DNA of 64,000 bases from Spodoptera frugiperda. Its lineage: Eukaryota; Arthropoda; Insecta; Lepidoptera; Noctuidae. The notes below the pieces were generated by a model that saw only the letters and a program-made list of their open reading frames with translations, was not told the origin of the DNA and did not search any database. Of this stretch, positions 1-11,100 are shown piece by piece (within the stretch, counting starts at the first letter, position 1; each line of letters starts with the position of its first letter). The translations under genes and the position numbers were made by a program. The stretch covers positions 5,146,001 to 5,210,000 of the forward strand of contig NC_064234.1 of NCBI RefSeq assembly GCF_023101765.2, in the 5' to 3' direction.

Positions 1-1193
1 TGTAGACAACAATGTAATATATTTAAATAAACAGATTTTGTACAATGTTTTTTTCTTTTCATTAGTCATAATTAATTACCGTATTTTTTTCAATGTACAC
101 AATAGAGTGCGTTTCATTTATAATTAAACTGGCCAAGAAGTTCCATTGTACATAGCAGCTGTCGCTCCGCTCTCCCCTCCAAGTTTTTCTACCTGTTCGA
201 GATACTGCTATTTTTATACACAGGTATCTTTGAAAAATGTTCCTATATGTCTACTCAGGTAAGATTTAACATATAAATTAAAAAAAATACTGGTTAAAGT
301 GAAAATATATGGTCAAACATTAATTTTTTATAATAATTTGTTTAAACAATTAAAAAATTTAGTGCACAAAAAATTTTTGGGTAAACATTGCAATTTATAG
401 TTTAAAAAACAATATCCCACATCGATCATATTAATTCATTCACTGTAACTCTAATCCGAGGTTTTACGGTTTTGAATGCTCCAGGCACTCCACTAGAAGC
501 ATTACTCGGAGCGACCCACTTATCGAGTTATTGGTAAAAATGTTTAGTTTCCATTCGCTGGTGGTCCATTCCACCCTTGGGAATATTTTGGACGAAATGT
601 AACAAGAGACAATCGGAATTGTTCGTTTAATCGAATTTGCAATAATAGATGTTACACAATCAATATTTTATCATGTGATATTTCTAAACTTAGGAATATT
701 AAATCTGACTTTGACTGTACCAATTGCTGCATTGCTGTTGAATACAACATTAATAATGAAGAAAGAAACAAAGAATAACTGTTTATTAGGTAGATTATAG
801 TAACGCAAAGGTTGTCTTAAAAACAATAATGGGACACGTAGCGAAAAGATATCTAAGAATCTTCAAATAAAATACCAAGAAACCACACTACGCCAACACC
901 TACAACTTTAGCTTGATCTAAAAAAAAGAAAACACTTATAAACGATACCCACTACATCTTCATTCAGATGCGCAAACTCGTAACGAAAGAGACGCCAATA
1001 TTAATGATACTAGTAGGCAAAGAGCCAGCTAAATGTCACTACACGTTCCTAAAAAAATCTTAATTCTATACGTCAGAAGATCAAATAAACAAGAACAAAA
1101 TAGAAAAGTCACATCCCCGCTTCCGGCTCCTGACCCCATTCGACATACACTACTCGGTTAAAAATAGAAATCGAGCGAAAAAATCAAAACGAA
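1..1193. other. AT-rich noncoding DNA
   Basis: No open frame of interest, no recognisable repeat end and no RNA gene can be seen. It is ordinary AT-rich intergenic or intronic sequence. Confidence 0.6.
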
Positions 1194-1440
1194 ATACATT
1201 ACCGTTTTATCACTAAGCTTGCAGACGGCGGGCAATCAAAAGTTTTAATGAAGTGCGTCCTTATCGAAGGCAACAGATACAGCGGGGTGCGTATCGATTG
1301 GTCTCTCGATGTAGGTCACAGGCTGCGGGTCAAAGGTCACGGGTAGGTCACCTCGCCTCGCCTCGTCAACGTAAATAGTCTGAGGCAGGGCTGCCACGCC
1401 AGCGCGGTCCTTGGCTCGAGTGCATCCTTGGGCTAAGTTA
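1194..1440. promoter_or_regulatory. candidate enhancer with clustered nuclear-receptor half-sites
   Basis: This patch is GC-richer than its surroundings. Four AGGTCA-type half-sites on one strand lie within 38 bp: AGGTCA 1313-1318, GGGTCA 1327-1332, AGGTCA 1334-1339 and AGGTCA 1345-1350. The middle two form a perfect direct repeat with a 1-bp spacer (DR1), the type bound by RXR/USP or HNF4-type receptors. The first sits in ATGTAGGTCA, which fits the extended HR3/E75 (ROR/REV-ERB) monomer site AWNTRGGTCA. AAAGGTCA at 1332-1339 also fits the HR38/NGFI-B monomer site. The motifs are seen directly; regulatory function, and EcR as the target, are inferred. Confidence 0.45.
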
Positions 1441-1598
1441 TGATTGCGTCATTATTATGTGCTAAGTGTATCGTTATTGAATAAGGTGGTAACTATAAAT
1501 TAATTTGAAGGTTATCTGTGCTTTCCGTGCTTTCGAAATTGTAAAACAACGTATACTTTTTACCCGACTGCGCCAGAAGGAGGGTTATGTTTTTCGAG

Positions 1599-1674
1599 TG
1601 TATGTATGTATGTATGTATGTATGTAAGTATGTATGTATGTATGTATGTATGTATGTATGTATGTATGTATGTA
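1599..1674. repeat. (TATG)n microsatellite
   Basis: About 19 tandem TATG units with one interruption (a TAAG unit) near 1626. It directly follows the ACCCGACTGCG end of the surrounding complex repeat, an arrangement that recurs in moth genomes. Confidence 0.95.
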
Positions 1675-1689
1675 TAATTGTTTGGCACG

Positions 1690-2345
1690 CTCTACAGCCT
1701 AAACGGCTTGATGGATTTTGACTTGAGAGGTGTCGTTAGATTCGTATTTACTGTGAGAGTGACACTGGGTATATCAAAATAATAAAAAAACAAAATGGCG
1801 GATTTTTGGCGCCAAATTCGAATATTTCTCACTCTCTAGCCTAAACGACTTGATAGATTTTAACTTGAGAGGTGTCGTTAGATTCGTATTTACTGTGAGA
1901 GTGACACTGGGTATATCAAAATAATAAAAAAAACAAAATGGCGGATTTTTGGCGCCAAATTCGAATATTTCTCACTCTCTAGCCTAAACGACTTGATGGA
2001 TTTTAACTTGAGAGGTGTCGTTAAATTCGTATTTACTGTGAGAGTGACACTGGGTATATCAAAATAATAAAAAAACAAAATGGCGGATTTTTGGCGCCAA
2101 ATTCGAATATTTCTCATTCTCTAGCCTAAACAACTTGATGGATTTTAACTTGAGAGGTGTCGTTAGATTCGTATTTACTGTGAGAGTGACACTGAATATA
2201 TCAAAATAATAAAAAAAACAAAATGGCGGATGTTTGGCGTCAAATTCGAATATTTCTCACTCTCTAGCCTGGATGGATTTCCGCTTGATAGGGGTCGTTT
2301 GATTCGTATTGAATGTGAGAGTGACACTAGATATATAAAAATACA
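1690..2345. repeat. ~142-bp minisatellite, about 4.5 copies
   Basis: The anchor AGCCTAAACGACTTGATGGA recurs with period 142-143 bp (GCCT anchors at 1697, 1839, 1982, 2124 and 2267). The copies are nearly identical apart from the last, which is diverged and shortened. Each unit contains a GTGAGAGTGACACTGGGTATA stretch and an AAAATGGCGGATTTTTGGCG stretch. Short open frames across it on the minus strand are a by-product of the repeat. Confidence 0.92.
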
Positions 2346-2396
2346 AAAATAATAAAACTAAAAAAAAATTAAATAAAAAAAGGTAATTTAAAAAAC

Positions 2397-2612
2397 TAAA
2401 AAACCCGACTGCGTTTCTTTATAATATTAAAATGAAAAAACCCTAAAACAAGAAAGTCATCGTAAAATTGAAGCAGTCGGGACCCATTCTACAAAGCCAG
2501 CCGTATGTACCCATATTTAGAATGGGTCCCGACTGCTTCAATTTTACGATGACTTTCTTGTTTTAGGGTTTTTTCATTTTAATATTATAAAGAAACGCAG
2601 TCGGGTTTTTTA
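2397..2612. repeat. perfect 94-bp inverted repeat with 28-nt loop
   Basis: The left arm 2397-2490 and right arm 2519-2612 are exact reverse complements across 94 bp, with a 28-nt loop at 2491-2518. Each arm is itself bordered by CCCGACTGC at the outer end and GCAGTCGGG at the inner end, so the structure is nested. Complete identity implies recent formation or ongoing homogenisation. A transcript through it would form a long double-stranded hairpin. Confidence 0.95.
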
Positions 2613-5600
2613 TTTATTAAGTAAATGCATTTCATTCTGCATGAATATGAGCCTTACCATTAGGGCAAAAAACGCATAATTTGACAAAAAAATATGTCAT
2701 AACTCACTTCATCTTTTTCTCTATCTTTATCAGCAACATAAAACATTCCCAACATACTTTCAAGAAAACAAATACATCCAAATTCACACACAAAACAATA
2801 AATAAAACAACAATTATCACTGTAATAATTTCAATACTTGTTGGCCAGCCCTGGCAAGACCTCCCTGTGACCCGCGTCTCGGCAAGGAGACTGGCAACTT
2901 CAGCTACGCCCTTTGTTTACCCCTCGCCCGACGCGATCGTAAACCGTACCTATAAAAATACATTGTTTAAGTAATATGTCACTGCAAAACTACGAATTGT
3001 GGACAGTTGTAGGTCATTGGTTTTTTTTAGATTTAAGTGATTCATATTGGTATTTTTTGGAGAAACTATCACGTGAGTAAAGTGCCCCATAGGAAAGGAA
3101 TGTTATTAAATGGTATAAAGATCTTTATGGCGTCTCCTAGGTAGAAAAACTTACAAAGACTGAATCCTTAACTCCTATTGCCATACCTTTTAAGTCACTT
3201 CCAATCTTTCACATGAACGTTTAACAACTGGCCAATATGTACCATTAGTATGAGTTTGCACGTTCGGCGCTCTGATTGGCCGGTGCGAAAAAAACCATCT
3301 AATCAGAGTACCCAACGCTTCCACGTTTCGTTTTCGTTCAACATAAATTAAATTCGTACTAAGGCTACAGAATACTTTGCCGTTGACACAAACAGCACCA
3401 TTCAGCAAGAATGTTAAATTAATAGACTGGCCACTTTGTATACACAGAAACGTGTATTTACAGCGGCCATAAATAATAGTCAAAGACATTATTACCACTA
3501 GTCGAGAATCAAAGAGAAACATTGTATGGGCTGTACCCCAGCGAATTTATAGGCCACTAAAGAGATGTCTATATTATAACGCAGACCCACTTTTGTCAAT
3601 TTTGGCACGCTTTTTAACCTGGAATGTGATATAAAGTTTGTTGTTTTGGAACTAAATTCATTAATATTTAAGGTGTCGGGTAAATGGGTACGTACATGAT
3701 GTCCTCTTTTCTGTCCTTCCTGTAAAACTGAAATATAAGGGTTCAGTAAAAATGGTTCTCTTTAGTCTACTTTGTTTTAATATATTATGTGTAATGTTAA
3801 ATAACCGAGCTCTGAGAGCCGTTACGTATGGTTTAAATATGTTAGAGTCTCGTCTAAATTCTCTCGTGAAATTGTATTGTACACACACCTACGAAACAGG
3901 AGAAAATTCTAGAGTGAATCCTATGGTGAAAAAATCGAAAAACAAAGTATGAGTTAGAATAATTTGATAACACTCGACTTGGCTCCACATTGAATTTCTG
4001 ACTGAAATTATCCCATATCGCAGGTAAGGCAGACCTTATTCGTAGGTACCAGATACCAAATTATACACCGTCTGGCAAACAGACAAGCACGTAATGTTTC
4101 ACTCGCTATTCATCTCGTTGCTCCTCCAACCAATCATAGCAGACATCCAAGTACATTTTCTAAATAAGAAACTCTGTGTAAATTTGTGTTGGTTATGTAA
4201 ACAAGTTATGCACTTTCTCACGCTCGCCCGCTTTGAATGCACAAAGCCAATTTTCCACAAGAGCAAAAACAACACAAATTCAATTAGGGAAATGGTTTCT
4301 GTTTTGCGAAACAGGACGTTGGAATTTATAGGGGTAATGTAAATAGTGGTGCTGAGTTCCAATCAACAGATTGAACCCGTTACACTGCTGGTAAACATAA
4401 TGTATCAACTGCTACGGAAGGAAGACCAAAGATTTATGCGATTGTATTGGATCCGGTGCTTTGAAATTATTGAATAACATTGACACGAACATAATGTCTG
4501 AACATAACTCCACAATTCATGGCTTTTTGCAAAGGTTTATTGTATGATTTAACTGGCATTTTAGAGGACACCTCGCCCATGATGTAACCGACAGCCCAAG
4601 TATTTGCTTTATCGCTGAATGCGCTACTTCAAAATACCTAGTTAAGTATTCACACTGAACTATTTGCGTCACAAAGAAATACCGAAGTTAGGCAATATTG
4701 GGTACAGAATGCGGGTACTAGAGAAATGCTCCAAATACATCGCATCGAATAGACCATCCATTCACAAAACATGTTGAAAGTACGAAGACGATGCTAAATT
4801 GGATAGAAACTTGGAAATTTACTTAATACTTAGAACTCTTTGTTGGTTCAACGGATACTGGGCGGTCAGATGAAGCACACATTATTGGGTATTTCGATTT
4901 GGAAATTCTTAGAAGTGTGTATGTAGAGAGGTTTGTTATTGTGCCCAATGTGTTTAAATAGGATTCTAATAACAGACCCTATTACCCTTTGGGGACAGTC
5001 AGATATGACTACAGATTAGGCTTCTTAACAAGTCAATATTAAGTAAGAAACTTATGCAGTTAACCGGACCTACAAGGCATAAACAGGCTGCGTCCAATAT
5101 CGATCGGCTATAGACTTTCATCGGTTTAACGATGGAAACCACGAAAGCAGTCGGCCGGTCGGTTCATCAAAAATGCGGGTCACTCCACTGCATTGACGCC
5201 GCATTCAATGAATCTTGAATGTGTTTATCACTTTGAAAAGCCACGATTAAGTGAAGGAAGGACCATTGACGTAAGCTGAAGAAAATCACGCTTGAATAAT
5301 GTTACAAAATAACTTTTTTAAAGAAGTTATTGCATCATAAGTAATCTGTATGCAGGGATGTGAATAGCAATAAAAATGATGTGACGCGAACTTGAATAAA
5401 TCGATGACAACATTTTATTACTGTTCCACCAATAAATGACAGTTGGATAAGATCTAGCAGAAGCCAGATTCAGGATCAATGACTCAAGCAACAGTAGGTA
5501 CAGGTTGCTGTTGAGTTTATTTATTACGTCTATAAAATTTAACAATTTGATTATCTCTCTTTGTTTATCTCTTTTCGCAGTCATGGCTGTCATTGCCAAT

Positions 5601-8019
5601 TAAATATTATAAAGTATTATTCAATTAAAAATGAAAGAAGCCAGAGAAGTCTCACTAATTTCTTAGTTACTACTACTCTTGAGTTAAAGGCCCTAAACCT
5701 AACAAATTCTGTCACCGGAATTGCAAAGTTTATTACGAAACAAGACTTTCGCAATGTTCACTCGTTATTAGTAATGCTCATAATATCATGCATGGGTTCC
5801 GTCACGTAACTCCTCGGCTAATCATGAATTAGATATGATACAGTACCATCTAGTTTTTACATTCACTTTGTGCAATATTGTGTCGAAACTAGACACAGAA
5901 GTCTAACTGCCTGTAGATAAATCTGTCCCTTTGATTGCACATGGAATATTGATGTAGAAATTCTCCAAAGTAGCTCTACTAACAACATTTTACCCTTAAA
6001 AGGTAATAAAATGGAACTGGTAACTTTGAAAGGTTTCATTATCCTTTAGTTAATGTTCATAGTTTCCAATATATTGATGATAAGACAGCAAACAATAAAA
6101 TATCTACGTTGTGGCCACAAGCAATGCACATACACAAGGATCTTTGGAAATTGAGAAAGTATAAACACGTTATCTCAGGAAATTGGATAGCATTCCGAGG
6201 TACAGAACAGTTGTCGAGGAAATCGAAAATTCGAAGGACTCGAATCGCTAGCGTTTCCAAGTGGAAATATCTCACATCTCGACGTATTGAAGCAGCTATT
6301 GGAGATTTAGAAATATTGATACTTTTCTAGCGTGAAGTGTTCTGTTGTTACTCATTCTTTAGATTGTTGTCTGTAGAAAAGTTGAAGATGATTTTTGTTC
6401 CATATAAAATACTGACTTCGCCATAATTCCAGCCGAGACTCAGTCGCTACCAACCCAAACCTAGTTGGAAAAACGCCAGAGGAAGGAAGTTTACTGTGTG
6501 AAAATACTAACCAGTACGAAATAACTTTAAAAATACAAAGGGAATACAGAAATGTTATCCGTGGATAAAATGAACACATTTACACATGTATAGCAATATC
6601 CGAGGCGACAGAGAGACGCCATACACTATTACAGACAAGTGCAAAATTCCCGGACAACATTATTTTGATATTCACTATCCACACATCCACACATATCGAT
6701 TTTAAGTTCCACTACTTTTAACATAAGGTACAAATTTCTTTAAAAGTCCGTTTTTGTTCCGTCAAAAACAAAAATGTGCAGTCATTGTAACAATCGCTTG
6801 CATACATAGTCCTGAAGCGGCTACATTTGCGTTATTGTGGGCGCAGCCGAGTCGGCCTGAAATGAGGGCGCCGGATCGATAACGGCAGACTGGCAGACAC
6901 AACAGTACGGCGGCACACTCAGCCTTATTTTGCGTCTAGGACCCTGCTTATTAGGACAATAATAATATATAAGCTTTTACTCTCAAAAATGCGTAAATAT
7001 ACTTAAAGTAAACCCACTTTTCGCGTCAAGGAAAGCAATCTTGTTCCCGTAAAGCATTACTGCTTTATTCAAAAGTCTATATGTTAATTAAGAAAAAAAA
7101 ACAATACCAAGAGTCTCAACATCATTTGCCCGACCAACGAATCAGATTTAAGATCTCCAGCTCAGTAGTAGTGCTGGTGACCACTCGCTCGACGAAACAG
7201 TCAATAAAAGACATTAGGAGCCTTTAGAACGACAAAAGCGCCACGATAACGGCTGTTTAGAGAACTAAATATAACGTGATACCTGCAACTGCATTGAAGT
7301 GTATCCCTAAGGGCTAATGTTCTGTCCATTTTCGAAACAGTCCTTTGAGCATATACTCGAACATTCTAACATTCTAGTCGTTTCGTTTTGTTTACGTATC
7401 GTGAATGTGTTCGTTTATTTTTTCACCGTCTGGCGTATGTATTGAATTTGGCTTGTTTGGTAAAATATTAAGAATAGATAGCAATTAAATTTTAATATCA
7501 ACATCAAACAGAGTTATATAAGCTAGACATGCAACTTGATTGCTCATCAATCTATCTTAGGCTACTGACCCTATTCAAATTTTAGATTTTTGTCTCCGAT
7601 ATATTCGTTCTATCCCAACATAGCTAAAGCCTTACTCCGCCACCAAAACTAATGTGTTTTCCACACAAGGTTCCTTCAAACCACAACAGTGACACGTATT
7701 ATTTCCTTACACACAAAATTGGCTCTAATTTACACAAAAGACGTCAGAGCCAGCAATCTATTTAACGGCATGACAACAATGAGTTTCTGGTGTAAATGGT
7801 ATTGGAAAACACCTTTACAAATACGTTATTATTTGTAAGGTGTGAAGGCCTTAAGGTTATTGACCCCTTGCAGTTTCAAGGCTGGAGATGATGCACGCGC
7901 TTGTTATTTACCTGTGTTTACGTTGAATACTAATATTTTCGTTGTGTCACAGAGTAGAATACATTTGTCAGCCCTTACTCTTCCCACGGATATCATAAGT
8001 GACTAAGACGTATCGGTAG
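2613..8019. other. noncoding DNA, no gene recognised
   Basis: Several unsupported open frames occur, the longest about 110 codons on the minus strand at 3190-3522; none shows a known domain or consistent splice structure. Single features worth noting are an AGGTCA half-site at 3011-3016 in TTGTAGGTCA context and a GC-rich patch at about 6837-6925 with several CG dinucleotides. No tandem or inverted repeat was noticed. Confidence 0.5.
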
Positions 8020-8171
8020 TAGGGAAGCCATCCGTAACACGCATCTTTCCATATAAAACACAAAGCTTAGCTGAGTCTGTTTCCACCAGTGCTAAGCTGA
8101 TGGATACGATTTGTAGAAGCCAAACGCATCCACAGCAATAGCACATCTCTGGTAGAAAAGCACCCTTAGCG
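8020..8171 (-). mobile_element. MITE-like dispersed repeat, partial copy
   Basis: Its reverse complement matches the left half of the element at 30366-30675: both carry a GATGTGCT...GCTGTGGA(T/C)GCGTTTGGCTTC block followed by a TTAGC(A/T)CTGGTG(G/A)AAAC block and a TATGGAAA(G/C)ATGCGTG block. The end near 8171 (CTCTGGTAGAAAAGCAC) corresponds to the element terminus; the other half is missing. I recall similar sequence as a common moth repeat. Confidence 0.7.
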
Positions 8172-11100
8172 ACTACATATTTAACAACAACTAGGCAGCA
8201 GCGTCTTCTGATAAACCTTATCCGTTTTTAAACTGCGATTTCCAACCCGCCTGTTAAGTCCACACCAGTTCCACACACAAAAGAAAGGTTGAACAATCCA
8301 TTGTTGAACATCTCTCTTACAGAAGAGGCCCAAAAGTCCAGCATTGGAGTCTCACAGGCTATTAATATGATGTAACTTACAAACAATTCATGACACATTT
8401 GGAATATTCAGTAACAACAATTGCACCATCACTTAGGTATAAAGTGACACGAATATAAATTGGAAATTGTAATTAGCTTTAGCAATAACACACAAATGAG
8501 AATGACGGTGGTTTTTAAACGAACTTTGATGAGTAAATTATATTCTTCAAAAACTGACCTACAAATAATCATTATTCATTACTTGTATTAGAAATCGTGA
8601 AAGACTGAGCTGCACGTGAAAGACTGAGCCTTACTAGTAGATTCTAACCTCAATCTAGTTCATCTATTGAAAACCTCAAATCATTAATTCATTGATTGCA
8701 TTACCTATAAATTACTGAGAAATGATAAAGAATCATTTGAATGTCTGTAACATTTTGGACTCTAAATATTCGACAAACAAGTCACTTTTATTTCTAGCAA
8801 TAAGTAATAAGGAAACATTAGAATAAGGATTTCCTACAAACTATTGATATTGGTTCGTTCGAATTGTTATTTCTGTAAATATTCGTTTATTGCGAACATT
8901 GAACATTATAGCGATTTTATTTTGCGAGATTGACGACAAAATATCTGTTTCATGCCATAATTCGTTCGCAATGGTAATGTAACAGTTCCGTATAATAAAT
9001 TTTAATGCTGGTAACATTTCTGTTTTGTGTCCCCTGATTAATGGACGAATGTTTACTTTATTCTCTTTTATTAAATCAACTTGCTTTGCTGGATATTTGC
9101 ACAGAGGTTTCGTGAAAATCGTCTGCGTTTTTGTCTGAGAACAATAAGTCGTTTTCTTTTAGTGTTTTCATTTGTTTTTGTTTGGACTTTAGAAGTGTTT
9201 TTATTCTGGAATTAATTGTTTAACGTTGTTTAACAACATCTTTATTGCCATTTTCACCATTATCATCTACTTTCATTACATTACTTTGATCAACAACTTT
9301 ATACTTTTTTGCAGTACTAGTAAATCACGCTGAAATAATCTGTTCATACGAATTGGCATTACCTACAGCACCATTAACCTGTTTCTCTTTGTTTACTTAA
9401 ACAACAGTGGACGACTCACAGCTGATACGCTCAGCGGCCTACTTTCCGACACACGGAAATTAAATTCCTGGTAACAAACATTAACGAAAAATGTGGCAAA
9501 TCCAATGTGGACTATGTCTTTGTTACTGAAGTCTAATCGTGTTGGGTAGACTGGAAAATATTCTGAGAAACAAAGTCTTGTTATTAATTTTGTTAAGGAA
9601 AACGTATCAATTCGCGTTTGTTTTTAAATGTGAACAACTCTTACTGGGACAACATAAAGATTTTAAAGAAGCCATTAAACCATCAATTATTGCAATAGAT
9701 AGCTTTATACTTTTTATGATGAAGCTTGTCGAAATAAAATGTTTATAGATTAATTAGAGAGATTGCAATTAAGATTTATCAACCAGACGGTACAAAGATG
9801 AAACAATGAATGGAGTCTCCGTATCGCTATCTATCTAGCGCAGTAGGTATCTAGACAAATTGCACATTTGTATGTGATCTGCTTACAAACGAGCATTATC
9901 GGAGTTGTGCATTTCTGTGCAATATCGCTGTAGCACGCTAAATGACTTTACGTGTTCCAATCTATTTAAATGTAAAACGATATTTCAGTTTCTAAGTTCC
10001 AAACTAATAAATACAACTGACATTTATGAATACGGCAAAAGGAAAACAGTTAGACATGACAAATACTACAAAAAAGAGGCTTGTGCCAGTAAGCTTGATA
10101 GATACCTTTTATAAAATACAGTAGCGACTACATTAGTCAGTCTAAGCTCTTTTTCGCATTAACTCCTTCGTTTAAAAATATGATGTTTCTATGTGCGAAG
10201 TATTGGGTACAGTATACCGTCTCCTCGCGCATGTCCTGATTACAGGGTGTGGGTCGCGGCAGCACCCGTCATATCGCATATTACATTCTTAATTAAATTT
10301 CTACGCAATAAATCTCCGTGTTGTGAAGTGGGCGTTTATTTATGGCGACCATAAAAGATGCACAAAGGACATCATCCAGATAAGTCCCATATAATTACAG
10401 ACAGCCGCATTTCGCATATGAATGAGTAACGCGTGATTTTATGACTATATTTTAATGTCATTATTTCACGGATTCAGAGGTCGTTGACCTGAAAGGTTCG
10501 GGCTTTAATCGCTCTACCCATAGAAGGATTTGTAAAGATTTTTTCTTGCAATTAAAATCAAATTGTTTGAGTGCTTTCTGCCCACTATCTTATCCTTTAT
10601 TCATGGTCGTTGAATTAATTGAAAAACAAACGTATGTAATAATTTTGCAAAGTAATTGTATAAAGACTACTGTAGGTAGATAAGTTATAGGAGAGTACAA
10701 GGCCTTATGAGCGAGACAATATTGACATAAATACGATATTACTATTCTCTTTATAATTTTTTGTGGGTGTTAAAATATGGCAAGCAATAACTGCAAAAAA
10801 TTGGTCGCAGTTTGTCAAATTTACAAGGCCATAGACTCGCTCGACGAGTAATTTTTTAATATCCCCTTAATGTTATAGTTATTAAATCAATTTATTATAA
10901 TCGTCACGGCTGTTTAGCTATGATATGCAGGTATCATACACATACTACATTACAAGTTAGTATTTAATAAGTCTTTTATCTGAGGATTTAATGGTATGAA
11001 TGAATATCTTTTTGTTGCCAAAATGACTGAAGTAAAAGCTTGTATTTATGTAATACTACCACTCAGTTACTTCACTCCGAGAATAACATAAATCCTTACC

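Larger units (their letters stand above)
1556..2612. mobile_element. complex repeat bounded by inverted ACCCGACTGCG ends
   Basis: The block opens with TTTTACCCGACTGCG near 1556-1572 and closes with its inverse, CGCAGTCGGGTTTT, ending at 2611. Between them are a TATG microsatellite, about 4.5 copies of a 142-143-bp minisatellite and a long perfect inverted repeat. The shared inverted ends suggest a single non-autonomous transposable element, but no coding remnant identifies its class. Another copy of the same end lies at 18073-18110. The alternative is several unrelated repeats that landed side by side. Confidence 0.55.

Noticed and set aside
1690..2345. CRISPR-like repeat array
   Set aside because: Period is 142 bp with the whole unit repeated and no unique spacers; the genome is eukaryotic.
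3190..3522. 110-codon open frame on the minus strand
   Set aside because: No known domain, no partner exons and no recognisable homology; length is within chance for this window.
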